The notes: generated by a model not told the origin, from the sequence alone. 64,000 nt of DNA from Macrocystis pyrifera (GCA_031763025.1 JASSKH010000019.1:11902009-11966008); one strand, 5' to 3'; positions 21,821 through 35,700 are shown, counted from the stretch's first letter. Numbers and translations: made by a program.

Positions 21821-24689
21821 TTCCAGAAACAACAGCAGAACAAACATACAAGATCAATACTAGGTACCGGTACGAGGTACATACGAGTACACAGGGCACC
21901 AGTAGTGGTACGTACCAGATACAGGGTAATTCGAAGTTGTCTCTGTCGTCGTATCAAATCATACAGAAGCAATAAATCCCACGCAAACGAAGGATATCAT
22001 ACCACTGCAGTTTCGACGAACGAGGTCTCTTTCGTCGTAGAATAGGATACGTCTGGTACTTTTTACATTTTACCGGCTCTTTGTACTTGGTACGAATATC
22101 TTTTCTGATAGCATGCCCTCAGGTACTACGAGTCAAGAGGAAAGATCTGCCTGCATACTTGTACTGATGACGAAACAGTCTGTCTATTACTAGCACAAAC
22201 ACCACCGCAGCAGCAATATATTATATGGCCATCCGCCGCCGATGCGAAATTTCACAGCGATCGATCAGGTCAAGGCAAGTCCCCGGGGGGGGGGGGGCGA
22301 AGCGCCAGAGCGCAAGCGGGTCTACAGCAGTAACCGACAGCGGCTACTTCAACCCACACCCTACTGTCTGGCGGCGCCGCTTGCCGAAAAGCACAGTGCA
22401 GCGGTGGGGGTCTTGCTTGGCATGTTTGCGTTTTAAAGAGTCACTCAACAAAGCGTGCAGATTTAGAGAACGCGAGAAGTTCTGACAGAACGACCGCTTG
22501 CTTTCATGCGCCACTGGAAGTTTGTCGAATATCGCAATGGAGAAGAAAAAGGCCGCTACGGTTTTAGTATAGGGTAGGCGATAGAGGGAAGTGGAGGTGG
22601 TGGGGCGGTATGAGTGCTCGTTCGCAGCACTATGATATTAGCATATGGAACCACGAGAAGCGTCGAACGTTTATGGCGACTGTTATGTCACTGCCGTGTC
22701 TCTTCGTGTGAGATTGATCCGGCGGTATCTTATGAATACTTCAGCACTTTACGAGGATTCATAACGTAGCTCTGCAGCATCACCATGCGTCAAAACCACC
22801 CGTCAGCCACGCGAATTTCATGTTCGGAGGAGGCGATGGGCACTTTCATACATTCAACGTAACGAAACAGAAACATATCGTACCCAACCCAATCGTTCTT
22901 CCTTCTATAGGTGTTTGTAATACCAAGACAAACCGTTGGCCCTTTGGTCGCAGTAACGATGTGCTGATGAGAGGTTGGGTCACACTGATACTCGCCATGA
23001 TCCGGTATATATTTGCCACATTCCGAAGCTAGGGTTCTACTCTATCCGATGGGTAATGTCAGCTTTACAACCGGGTACGCAGGTACCTTATTCGTGGTCA
23101 AGATCCTGGGTGCCCGGGTGACCATGTACTCAGCAATGTTTGAAGGGTCTCCTGAGGCGTTCTACGGTAGACGTTTATCCTCATGCGTCTGAGGTTCCTC
23201 ACCTGAGCAGCTTCATACCTCACCAGACAATTACCTTCAGCAAACATCAAAATGCATCCCGATGAATAACATCATGGCCCATGTATACACGAAAACTGTT
23301 TTTCTCAAAAACAAAGTGGCATTGCGACCATTTTGGATCAAGAAGCCCCGTCTTTCAGGAACATAAAAAAGCGAAAGTATGCTACCTCTATCGTAGAACA
23401 CGTTTCCTGCATATTTCTAAGGGGCTAAGAGTGAAGCTAGAGTGGTGAAAAATCCTTACTGTTGTTCGAAGCCGAAACAACGAATCCGACCAGTTTTAAA
23501 GGCCGATTGGCGCACATTGTCCGGCCCGCTACGTACGGGATATAGAGGGTAGGCATACATATACTGTGAAGGAAACATAACCATACAGTATTGACCGTGC
23601 GTATGTGGTAGAAAAACTAATACCGGAGAATGACACATCACTACCCGGGCTTTACTTGAAAATGAAAAAGCTGTCGTGAACAGAGAACAAACCCACAGGA
23701 GGCAAGACGAGCCCTTTACTGTTGTTTGCAAAGAAGCCGTCACCCACGTATTTACCGGGGGGGCGGCGCCAGTATCGCCGCATAACCAGCCAGGTAGATA
23801 GACACGCAGAAGCGCACATAAAGAGTATAAGCCTCCCAGTGTTTGTTGACGAAAATGTGATGTCGACGGGCTCCTCACGGTAGAGAGGTTGGGAGGATGC
23901 AAAACCGGGCAGACCCCATACGTCCTAGCCCGTATGCGTCGAAACCATCTCAAGCTTGGCAGTGATAGACGCTTCTTTGACTGTTTGTGCGTTGGAAGCT
24001 ACGAAAGTGTAACGAGGGATACGAAATGCACGAGGGTATTAATATCTCCGGTGATGACTGCGTAGCCGGGTAAAGGTGACGACATAACCCGTGGGCTTCG
24101 AACCTTAACGGGATGTTCAAGGTCGGACCCTACCTCCCACACTCGTACAGGTTTGGGCGAGGGTATGTAGCTACTACCGCAGTCTTCGATTATGGTGGTT
24201 GACGGAGGCTGTGCCGTTGGGTAATGTATCACGATACGGGCGTGGTGAAGAGTTTGCACGGAAAAATAAACCAATAAAAGACGCACAGAAACGTAAATTG
24301 TATCAGAATCTCGGAGGAATGGGAGTTGGGCCCACTACAATATATTCCGAGCACTCCGACGTAAACGCCGAAATATCGCATCAAGACTCGTGTTGTTGCA
24401 GGACGGGGACTCCGAGCATTTTCCGTGCTTCGTACCCCCTTTTCCTAAGTCCTTGACCGTACCCACCCGCTTCGGCCTTTCCTGGGGTGGTGCTCTATTT
24501 TCGCCTGCTCTACATCAACTGGGTTGGGGAGAGGTATAAAATCATGCCAAAGCGTTTAATCGTCGCTGTGTGAATGCCTTCTTCGATCCAGACATCGAAA
24601 GCGATCTCCGAAGGCGGTTTCAACGAGTAACGGTAAGCAGGGTTTCAGCCGTTTGTCGCATTGGGATCGGGGAGGTTATGGTGCGAATT
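21821..24689. other. No gene seen; poly-G run inside
   Basis: Moderate-GC sequence with short open frames. A G run lies at 22,285-22,297. I recognise no domain, splice chain or repeat structure. Confidence 0.35.
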
Positions 24690-24908
24690 TTAGTCGTACG
24701 TAGTTAGTTCGGTTTGCGGATCTCGCATTAGGCATGCAATGCGCGAGTTGTGAAAGAAGCTGTCGACGAGTTCACGGCATTTGACATTGGTTGAAGCTGA
24801 GGAGCCGAAATGCGAGTGAGCAACGCGGACGAGGAGGTCGTAGTTTTCGTCTATAATGGTCGTGCGTGAGGGTGGCGGTGGACGTGGGGGTACGCCAATG
24901 AACCGCAA
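24690..24908 (-). CDS. Hypothetical exon or gene fragment
   Basis: A 72-codon open stretch with balanced composition: GVPPRPPPPSRTTIIDENYD, then LLVRVAHSHFGSSASTNVKC and RELVDSFFHNSRIACLMRD, ending in a stop. It has no ATG start, and an AG near 24,917 could serve as an acceptor, so it would be a terminal exon. I do not recognise the family. It may be real or chance. Confidence 0.25.
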   Translation of the reverse strand: MRFIGVPPRPPPPSRTTIIDENYDLLVRVAHSHFGSSASTNVKCRELVDSFFHNSRIACLMRDPQTELTTYD

Positions 24909-25169
24909 CGACCTACAAAAGTCTCAAACAGTTGGTTGATTTACCGATCTCGACTCATTGATATATGTCGCTTGCCTGTCTTTTTGGTTTAGTATCACCC
25001 TATGTGCGACACGTAGACCGGACCGATTTAGATATGTCCGGTATCTAAAGACTCTTTGTTTCTAGGCCGTCCGACCACGGCTGTTCGTGTTCAAAGTCGC
25101 GCCGATTTCGGAGAACGTGGTGGTGGTAGATGCTAGAACTGAAAGAAACCATTGTGTATCTGTGCCGAA

Positions 25170-25388
25170 ATGTCAATGGGATCCGAGAGGATCAAGCCTC
25201 GTCTCACCGAGCTCTTCAAAGCGAGCGGTAAGACAGAGAAGGGCCAGCCCAACCAGCAATCACCGCCAACAAAGCTCAACACCACCGCATGCCACATTCT
25301 GCAAGCATATGCCACCCTCACCACAACCACCAACGCGACGACCACCTCACAAGACAAGCAGCAGGAGGATATCGCTCGTGGTCGCTAG
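25170..25388 (+). CDS. Hypothetical ORF or first exon (weak)
   Basis: ATG-initiated 72-codon frame beginning MSMGSERIKPRLTELFKASG. A donor-like GTAAGA follows that block directly, so the true exon may end at about 25,229. Without splicing the frame continues as a Thr/Gln-rich tail to a stop. It is basic and of unknown family. Confidence 0.2.
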   Translation: MSMGSERIKPRLTELFKASGKTEKGQPNQQSPPTKLNTTACHILQAYATLTTTTNATTTSQDKQQEDIARGR

Positions 25389-27980
25389 TGGTCGTGGTAT
25401 TGGCACTGTGTTCCATTATGTGGTGTTCTCGGTTGTTGTTTTTTCATAATATAGTACCTGGCAGGGAACAACCACGTGCGTTATGCCGCAACCATAGTTC
25501 TCCACTGGTGCCGGCATTCGACGGCACTCATGCTTCCGAATGGAAACTGTTCGTGGCATTCTGTAGACTGTGCGTGCATTTTCAAAATCATTTTCCTGAG
25601 TAGTTCAATACTTAGATATGCATCATCGGCAGTCCTTTGTCTCTCGGGCTCGTTCATAGGATTCGAATTGAAGTTTTCGGTCTAGCACTAGGTCATGTCT
25701 ATTCCATTACAGTCTCAGTTATCACGCACGACGCTCGCTCGTATGATTGGACATCGGATACACGAATTTACAGGATCAAGTCGACGCCAAGTGTGGCAGG
25801 AGGAAGGCAATACAAACTATACTTGGAGATTTCCAGTTACATCGTTTCATATTGACAGGTATACAAACTAGGTCTGGACCATCTCGCATGGGGTCCGACG
25901 AAGCCCACGTATATTCATGCGATCGTGCCACGTAGTGTTTGCTCCGCAGTGTAACTGAGATGTTTTGTCCATAAATTTTGAAATAAGTCAGCTGTGAGTT
26001 CGACTGGTTAAATAGTTGATACTCAACTTTGCACGCTGCGTAATATGCCTCGTCCATATTCCTTTTTTACCGAGTTTTACAAGTATTGTGATAAACCGAA
26101 CGCGCGTTTTCTATATGGGATTCCTTGTCAAAGATATAGGTCAGCGGCTCCCCTGGATGCTGCCCGGAATATTTGAAATTGATTCAGTATTGAACACTCA
26201 TGGTCGAGATCAGTCACGTAGAATGGAAGTACGATGACCTGATTCAATTATATGTCATAACCTCAGGAAAGGCCTCGCAGCCATCACACAGTAGTGTCGA
26301 GTTGTTACATTTGTTATTAAAGTTCAATATCGTACGCGTATTTGGTTGGGTTCAACTGTCCATGCGAGGCGGAAACGCACACTTTCAGAAGAAGCAGTCC
26401 ACTTCAAAAACTAAACAATACGTGGTAATTATGATGGGTCTACTAGGGTTGTTATTTGCTTCTGATCATCATGCATGTTTATGGGCAAATTGATTGACAG
26501 CTTATCTGTGGGGGGAAACGGATGGGATGGTTTGAGAGCTAAGAGCATGATGATGCCGCAAGCAGGGATACTGAAAAGGTTTTTCGGATTGACGGGTACA
26601 TGCGCCAAGATCATCGACAGCATGTCATATTGGGAGATGGTTGATGTTGAGTCTTGACATACGAACAACCTGGAAGTTTTACAACTTTGAATGGCTGACG
26701 GGCCAAGCACCTCATTTTCGTAGGTTTATCGTTCTTCTGGGCCAGTTCTAGTTCAGTTCATATGTTTAGTTGTACGCGAACTCTACGGTGGATAGAAAAA
26801 TAACGTATACTGGATTTTCTTTGACGGCCAGCTCTGACTGCCTTTGCCTTAACGCGTGAGCCCAAGCAGGCCCGTGCTGTGATTATTCCCTTAAGAATGG
26901 ACTCCAAGTACTCATACTCGCGGACGAGAGTAGTACAAATGTACCACGTATATTCAAATATGTGGGACACACACAGACGTATCTTTGTTGTCACACAAAT
27001 CCTGTTTCGCTGCACAATACTAACCCACACAGAAGTAGATTTCTATTAAGCACCGCAGTATCACCATAGAACCCTCGTACTACTGACAGACGACAGGCCC
27101 CGAACAACGTGGTAGGTATTGCAAGGTAATACGACGCTCTCGGACTCCTCCATACGTTGTTGTCAAGGTAAAACGGCAATGTAGGATCCATATTCAACAG
27201 CCGCCAATGTAAAACGGCAATCCCCACGCGAAGTATTTCAGTCCTTATTTCAGTTCAGATTTTCCCTACGCAAAGTCAGACAACAACTACGGGAAGGGAA
27301 AAAGCCAACAAACGAGGGTATGCTGGCAAAATGTTCGAAGCAAATGAACTACACCGTCCTGAAGTAGTGATCGTACGGCCGATCACATCCCTCCCCCGGT
27401 GATGCACGCTGAGAACAGCAAAACAACATCAAGTCTCTCATACGGAACATCTAGAATGAAACAACAAGGAGTTTTCCTGCTGGGCACTACCCACAGAAGC
27501 CTACAAAAGTACGAAACGAAAACCCCGATCTCTCTTGGTTCCGTAGTATCCATGCAAATAGGAAGGCTTCATTCGCATGCGATATAGGTTGGGTACTCAA
27601 AATGAACCTCCTTTCGTAGGAACCGTAAAATGCACTAGTTGCTTTGAATCTATACGTTAGAAGACTATGCCTTCTAGTCGTTAAGAAGCGAGAGAGAAGA
27701 ATGTAAGGCCTTCGCCGATGTCCCATTGGCCAAAACATGAATAGTGCATGGGCGTAACTGACGTACTACGCAGCTGCAATCGTTCCCCCGGCCATGGATA
27801 CTGAGCAATGGTGGAGACAGCGCGAGTCACACCGCCAATCACCCAGTCTCACACATATTTCTTTCTTCTAATCGAAACGAAAAGTGTCACCGATGACTTC
27901 CTCTATACCCACCGTTCGGCTTGCTGACATGATCGAGTAAAACCAATTAACTACGTGTATGAGCAGTTTCATTTTGCTAC
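25389..27980. other. No gene seen
   Basis: AT-richer sequence with only short random frames on both strands and no repeats that I could detect. Confidence 0.35.
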
Positions 27981-28106
27981 GTTGGTGAATACCAGGTGTA
28001 CCAACATGTCTTGGGTCCTTGCGTATTGAAACATCAACGACTCGTTGTTGAATACCAGACGCATCGACATGTTCTGGGTCCATACGTATGAAAATGTCCG
28101 TGACCC
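27981..28106 (-). repeat. Two-copy 63-bp tandem repeat in an open frame
   Basis: Copies at 27,981-28,043 and 28,044-28,106. On the minus strand they lie in one open frame (28,119-27,868) as two 21-residue units: VTDIFIRMDPEHVDASGIQQ-R and VVDVSIRKDPRHVGTPGIHQ-R. Many nucleotide differences fall at synonymous third positions (CGC/CGT, GTT/GTC, CGT/CGA), while IR, DP, HV, GI and QR are kept. This suggests the repeat is or was coding. Family unknown. Confidence 0.5.
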
Positions 28107-29306
28107 GTATGCACGGCAAACTCCCCCCCCCCCCCCCCCCCCCCCCCCCCGTACACTGTCAGCTCGAAATATAGCCCAACATTCACAGCATACAGATTCT
28201 CGGAGCCCAGCTAATATTACTGCGACATGTTCATGATATATCGGTTTCCTAGCTGGAGGAGGTCCGGGCCTTGATGGGGTCGCAATAGATGCGTTACTTG
28301 ACCATGAATTTCACCTGAATGACGTGCCCAGGGGCGTGGACGCATCGTGTTAATGCAGTTGGTATTAGTGCATCGGCCACATATCTTGGTTTGACCACTA
28401 TCAATAGCTCATGTACTCCTCGTGTCGGTTGCGCAAGTCAAGTCCATTAGACACACGTTTGCAACACCCGAAAAGCGCCGACTCTGTTCATTGGTAGTAC
28501 CTGCTCGATCACTAATGGTAGGCGCTTAAAGCTCAATCGTGTGTGAACCATAAGGTCCCAATCAAACCGGAAGCCAAGCCGTATCGTATATGGTAAAGCT
28601 CAACCTCTGCGTATAAGGAAAAATTGTAGCCCTCATGCCACTGGGGCATTCGTCTATCAACCAAATACGAGGTTACAGCTATGCCCGTCACACTACGCTG
28701 GTGAAATCATGCACATCGACTGCCCGGAAAACAACAAATGTAGACCTACCAACACCACTACACTGCGGCTGTCTAGCGCAAAGGTCTCCGTGTACCGGAG
28801 TGAGCATCGAGTCGTCGGGGTAGTAATTCGTTTGGTGCTTGTCTACTCATATATTCGAAAAGGAGAGCACCGCCATTAGATCTCCATATCGACGCCAGTG
28901 TACGGTTTGATAGCTACAACGTTTACTCAATACCGTTGAAATACAATGTACTTCAGCCGGCTTTCCAATCGATCATAGGAATGAACTCGACCCTGATCAT
29001 GGTCGTCGGAACGGACCCCCGCACATACTTGAATCACTCCAGAAGTAGGGATAGGCCTCGTTCAAGGGCAAAGGGTGGCTAGCACCGTGCTACCAAGCTA
29101 CTATCGCGACGACAGTCCGGAGCCGTCCCTATGTATGCCTTTGCTGCAAGTGGTGTTCTGATCAGGGCGGTGGAATTCCAAGTTATGGTATTGTCCACAT
29201 AGAGTAAGCCGAAACCAATTTACCAATGCAATTTTTGACCTCAACCTGGCAAATGTATTTTAAACAGTGAGTCTAGGTTAATCGATAATCGAAACAAGGT
29301 AATTGT
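28107..29306. other. Poly-C tract, then 3' flank of the LRR gene
   Basis: Begins with a 28-base C run (28,123-28,150). Between there and the LRR-gene stop at 29,307 I see no gene and no canonical AATAAA on the minus strand just past the stop. Confidence 0.4.
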
Positions 29307-29788
29307 TTAGTAATAGCGACCCACCTCCGTGATGCTCAGCCACAAGCTCGGGTTGGACTCGTGGTCGTGAAGGCAAATCCTGACGTCGGCGGTTTCATCC
29401 GAGTCAAGAATGAACCCTTGGTATCCGTTCGTCGTGCCGCTGGACTCAATCTGACTGTGGAATTCACCATTGTCGTACACGTCAAGAGATAGGGCGCTCT
29501 CTGTCCCCTTGAAAAACGCGATATCCATTCTGACAATGTCCTGGGGATCGTTGAAGTCATACTCGATGCAGCATCCCCCGGTCCCGTTGACTAGGTCTCC
29601 CTTACAGGACCAGCGAGAGCTGTCATCGAGACTGTCGTCCCGAGTGTTTTCCGGCCTGCAGCCATCGGGGCTGCACCCATTCCCGGACGTCCTCTCGTCA
29701 AACGCTGTGGCGTCCACTGCAACAGTTGTCCGTTCGGCAGCATCCACGAGATCTGGATTGGCGGGAATTATGTTCGAGGGGGCAGGGT
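29307..29788 (-). CDS. Terminal exon: galactose-binding-like C-terminal domain
   Basis: Acceptor CAG at 29,789-29,791, phase 1 (two bases complete a codon), then 159 codons and TAA. A short Pro/Asn linker is followed by GCSPDGCRPENTRDDSLDD, SSRWSCKGDLVNGTGGCC and IEYDFNDPQDIVRMDIAFFK. It ends SNPSLWLSITEVGRYY. The layout resembles discoidin or carbohydrate-binding beta-sandwich modules, in which a W-x-C start, a central YDF-x-x-PQDI strand and a final SITEV strand are typical. Six Cys suggest an oxidising, extracellular environment. Naming the exact domain family needs a profile search. Confidence 0.75.
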
Positions 29789-32700
29789 CTGCGGGGGTTT
29801 AGATGCCGGGGCCTGTAGTAAGAAAGCTTGGGATCATGAGGCGCTGAGGTAGCAGCTGCTGGGGTTATGTTGATTTATTTGTTTGGTTTGGACTGTGGTC
29901 ACTGCATGTGAATGCGGCGGGGGATCTCGCACCAGACGCCAATAATTCGACATTTTGCTCCCAAGGGACTCCAGTGTGTTACGGTATTTGGTGCGTGTTG
30001 ATGGTATCTGATCTCGGTTGGTAGAGTGATGTGTTGTGTTCATCCGGATGACACGCATAGCAGAACACGACATGATTGTCGGCCGAGGGCATCGTCCGTG
30101 ATCCACTGCAAAACCACTTACACTCTTTGCGCAACAAGCACGTTCGAACTATTTCAGACTTCTGGAGCATCCGGTAACTCGAACAAGGCTTTGGCGGAAA
30201 GTTTTTCATGCCTCGATACACCGACCCACCCAATCCGTGAACCGCCACGTAACGGAATAGGCCCCGCAAATGCCTGCATAACCTCATTTGTGAAGTACAT
30301 TGTTAGACAATAGCCTTATTGGACGTCCATAGGTTCCTTCCCAGACCGCGGTCAAACATTCCGCTAAACCACACCTATCTCCATAGGTTCCTTCCCAGAC
30401 CGCGGTCAAACATTCCGCTAAACCACACCTATCTGTTAACGCATGGGTCATAGCTATGTATTTGTCGTATACCTATCGGGGAACGGTTATGAGGTACCTA
30501 CCTCAGACCGGTGTTTGCCGCGAACACAATCCCGGTTGCTTCAATCGGCGTTTGACCATAAGTGCAGAATTAATACATAGATCTTCGCGTATGCCCCCCA
30601 CAGGCACAACACGGATCGACGTGTTGGATACTACAAGTACAATGTCGAAGTAAATCTGTAGTTTTCTAACGTTGCTTGGTGTGTCCTCTACGCGTGTAAA
30701 TATCGAGCGAAGAGTACACAAACGCTGCACGTCATACCAGCGGCAGAATAAATATAGTTTGGATTACGCTCCGTTGGTCAACGCTCAAATTCTTTGAAAA
30801 ATATTATTTTGCCCGGACTTCCAGTCGCTCCTCGTCTCACACGACGTTGCAAATCGGCGCTCCCTCTGGTCGATGTGTTTAGAATCTCTTTTACGGTGAA
30901 TGCTAAAGAGTAATTCGTATGTCGTTATGAGTATGATTTGCCGTGTGTTATAGTCACCAGTTCGCAAATCCGTGTCACCGGTATCAACGTTGAAGCGGGT
31001 AGCACAACTGACGACATGATCAGAGAGACAACCACTCGCCTGAAGAAGGACAAGAAAACGCCCTCACCAACTTGGAAGAGGACCCGACTGACAACGACAG
31101 AAAAACGCACGAGGGGCAAAGAGAGTCAAGGAACAGAAAGAAGTATTATTGGGAGTCCTAACGCCGTTTAACCATAGCAAGGACGTACAGCCACATATGA
31201 TGTGTACGAGTTTGGTGTATTCGTAGGGAAATTGTGACGGAACTGCCGAAGATTTAGATGACTTTGTTCCCTTTTGATCACTCTGATAACGCCTTGTAAT
31301 ATAGCAACAGATATCACTTCCTACGACGTTCGAGCATGTGACAGGGGCACCCGGTGAACGCACTGGATAGTGCTAAACGTAATGTCGTAGGTCGTACTGG
31401 CACCATCAGCGTGGGATTGGATCTACACACCACACAACTAAAGTAGCTTTCATAGCACGAACTGTTCCAAACTGCGTATATGACGTGGCGCAATAAACTA
31501 ATATGTGACAAGTGGGATTTTGTTGTTCATCCTAGCCCAAGCCCGTTTCTCTTTTCATGCTATATATATGGTCGCATGTAGAGTGGGTACGTCAGAACAT
31601 CAATTAATAGAATGCATAGACACTGGCAACCATCTATGCGGCGATACCCGCTAATCGTAGACCCGGAGACACAAACCCGTGGTTGCGCGATGATGGCGAA
31701 ACCTTACACTCGTCAAACAGATCGCGATGTAGATAATCACCTTTTTGTCTACTCTAGATCCTAAGCCGCACTATTGGGGTCCTGTTTAGGCCGTTAAGAG
31801 TGCAGATCTGACAGACGACGTATGACCTGGATAGTACAGACCAGGTATTTGTTAGGCATGGACAGGATCATTCATATGTGAAATTTGTCAGCCCTAAACC
31901 ATATGGGGCTTGCAGTAGGAACAGAATGTATGTTCGAGGCGTGAATCCTTGTAGGACATGAAACACTCCAACGACGTTCGGGAAAACCAACGTCGGGAAT
32001 ACGTATGGTACACGTCGACAAAATATGCAACTACGCATGTTGGTAACATGCCACACACCGCAGCTGTAGCCGTTGTTTCCAGGCTGGCACTCGCAGGGAG
32101 AACCATCCTCATCGCAAGTAGGGAAGTCCGGGCACTCTGCGCAACGATACCAACAAATACAGCATTGCGGTGGTATCTTAGCACGCGCGTAAACGCCATT
32201 TTCTGGTCCGTATATGAACTCCACCGGTCATATGTGACTCGTCGTGTGCTGTTTGTCAACCTGGCTGATATGAAGTGCTTTCGTGCGGGAGATGAGCAAA
32301 TTTGACCACCGGGTTATGACAAGCCAAACAGCGGCCTATAAAATCGCGGTGGTTGTAACCCTGAGAAAAGTGGTATTTTTTCCTTCTCACCGCGCGTCAG
32401 GTAAGACAACCCGCATTCCGGAATCAATCATATGATAGCTCTGATGATGCGTACTGGCATGGTGGAACATAGTCGTGCGTAACTCGGAACAATTCGATAT
32501 CGATATAACAAATCACATCTCAACCGGTAGCAGACTGACTGTCTGGGGTTTATGCTCTTCGATAGCTCATACCTACGCTTGACATCCACCACCCAAACAG
32601 GAGGAACTCGAACCCGAGAGGCAAAGTACGAAAAGAGGCACCTAATTACCCGACGACCCCTCAGGTGCCGAGCTGTATACCCCACTCTACCGATGGCCTT

Positions 32701-35700
32701 GAAGATCACAAAATTGCAACTGGGCGAACAACTTCATGGTGAAGGTATACTTGGACAATGTTTCAGCCACAAACGCTTTCCGCGCGATACTAGGTAACTA
32801 CCACCTGAACTATGCCCCGTTGACGAGACCTATCTCTTCCACAACGGAATACTGCTAAAGTAGGACGTGTCTCGACTTCAACGCTAAAGGGAAACACTCA
32901 CCGCATTCGGTGGTGTCATCGAACCCCTCGGGAAATCGGACATCTTCCGTGCTTCTGCGGTACGAGGCCACGTCAGAGCACAACAGCGTCGAAATTATGG
33001 TTCGAGGTTAACCTTATGTTATTTCGTCAGAGTGGATATGTATCTACAGAATCGAGTTGACGCGTTCACGATTGACGGGGACGCGGACCTTCAGGCCTCA
33101 CGGCCAACATGTTTCAGTGCGCCGAGAGGTTTACGGGTCGCATACATGCCGTGTCCACGAAACGAATGGCGAGTGGCCGCAAGCAGTTGAAGCGCTGTGG
33201 TAATGAATGTGTTACAGTACCAAGATCCCTAAACACTTAAAAAGGAAGGGAACATCGGAGAAATGGAACATGGTACCAAGCGCTACGGTATAACACGCCG
33301 TACGTAGTATAATGCGGCAAATATATGCACGCATTGCATAACCACAGCATAGGGAGTCAAGAAAAACTCACCTTTCGGGGAGGCATTGGAGATCTTCGTT
33401 GTTTCTCACGTCCCTGCGCAGGGCGAAAGGCATAACGATATTGCATCAGGAAGACGAGTCCAGGGTTAAGACGAACAAGTGAATATTACGGGGGACCATA
33501 GAAAATAGGACCTACGATACATGCAAAAATATGTATGTTGTCTCCATTTTATAACAACACTGTTTGGTCCTACTTACTATAGCCCACCAATATAGCAGAG
33601 TTCATCACCATCCTGGATCAGATGAGGCCAGTGACATGGTCGTCGGACGGAATACTGTGCCGAGGTATAATTAGGTATTTCCAAGCGCGTCACGGGAGAC
33701 GATTACGGGACCCCAAATTCACCACACGTGTTCTTCTAGAAAACATCGACGACACCGTACCGTGATAAGAGGGGTAATTCATGGCCTAGAACGCCTTCGG
33801 CTTTCGAGCGACTGTTTCTGCGTCGACCAGAAGGCTCATAAAAAACGAAGAAAAGGCGAGAAACGTGGTTGAACGCGATATAGAGCTTAGCACGCATATA
33901 CAGTATGTAAAAACACACTGACCCCCTAAAGCCGAACCCACTGCTGGGATAATTCCAAATACTCTAACAGAGCGTAGTTTGTTGCGTTGCCAACTTTCCA
34001 ACCACACACTTGGTCGTATTCGGGGGATAAAACCACACACAGCGGCGATCCATTCAAACCTCGGGCCTACACGTGGTTGGGAGTTCAATCACGGAAGAAG
34101 TACATCATCAGCATGGTTGGATTATTGCGCATTATTGCCTGAGTTGTACCTCAGGAACGTACTCACTAGGAGCAAACAAAAGGAGTTCAACCAACTACGC
34201 TCGCTGCGCTCATGAGGCGGAAGGGTTTTGTTAGATGCTGGAATTGTTGAGGTCGTGTGTCTATCTAAAAGGTACTGACATTCGGCCTAGCTCCAACAAC
34301 AAATGCGCCAACAGCCAAGGTGTGAAACCATCTATTAATAGTAAGGAATAAGGTACGATTTGGACTTTTTTTTATCCCAAATCCGTGTTTCCTGGTCAAA
34401 CTACAACCAAGCGCTCGGTCTTACAGACGTGGAGAGGATTCATTTTTTGGTTTACAATTATCTTGAAATTTAGGACTACTGATCCGACATGGAGACAACA
34501 CCCGACGACTCCCAGGCGCTTTCTGCCCGTCCTAGCTTGTCAAGGTAGCTATCCAACATATGCTTTATGTTTGCATTGGGTGTCTCATCATGTTCCATTT
34601 ATTTGCCGAACATTGTATCACTTGATTGCGGAAGGCGCCTACAGTTAAGAAACCGACACCACTGTCCAAAGAAACAGGGATGGCCAAAGTCTAAAGATGG
34701 TCACCGCTCAAGGAGAAATCTCACCTGTTCGTCAAGGAAACGTCTTCCCCAACGGCGATGCGTATGGTATCACCGTACTGTGCTTGAGTTCCTCGCACGG
34801 AGCAGTGACGTCTCCATGACAGAGTTGACTATCGTCCGACTGCGTGAGGCGGGAGGTATGTTCCTATCCTCTTTCGGGGGCCCTTGCCATGAAATCAAGC
34901 ACGTCTGGGTATTGCAATCAAACCACACGTATGTTTCGTTCGTGTAGCATAATAGCAACCGTACACTGGCTATACCTGCAGGCCGTCGTCACTAAACGAC
35001 CATCAACATCAGGTGCCCGTGCACGATCGAGCCCTCCAAAACGCCATGCAGCAAAGATAACGATCGACTAAACGCAAGTCGCGACGAAGCCAGCATGTAT
35101 CCGAGACTACACTTACGGGCGATGAAAGCTTTATTGGGCACTTACAAGTGGGTTAGAGCTTCCAACCCATCGAACAAACCGGCGGGGAGGGTTGTCAGGC
35201 TGGTGTCATGTATATACCTGGGCGCGGAACGAACGGAAACAAATGTCAACGATTCAGTCGTTGGTATGACAAGTGCGGTCGAGCGATAAAAAAACCGCAA
35301 CTTGACGTTACAGCCTATGTGTCGAACACAAAATGAAATACCGGACTCGAATTTGTGCCTGCTGTAGTCGGAATACGGATGAACCCGGAGAAGTACAACG
35401 TCAACGGTTGACTTCCCAGTTCTCTGCTGATAGAGCGGATACTCACAAGTAGGTCAATGAAGCCAAGTTATCGAACACGTCCGTCGGAAGAGAGGCGATA
35501 TTGTTGGTCGATATATCCCTGAAGATGTTTCGTGCGAGCAAAAGACATTAAAACGTCGGACAGCGAGAGCGAAGGTTGGTAATGGCTCTTTCGATGCGGA
35601 CATATCGACGACTTGGAAATGGTGGCCCTCGATTCCCAAATGGCGGTTGTCAAGGTACGTTAATCAAGTCGGGCCGAACACGCAGAGGAGGCTTATACGG

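Noticed and set aside
32604-32655. tRNA-like box B on the minus strand with a weak box A and a 7-bp hairpin
   Set aside because: Box A fits only about 9 of 12 positions and no cloverleaf can be drawn.
34722-34780. GTGAGA donor-like site with an open stretch reading YGDTIRIAVGEDVSLTN
   Set aside because: Length and phase do not match the LRR exons and no motif is recognised.
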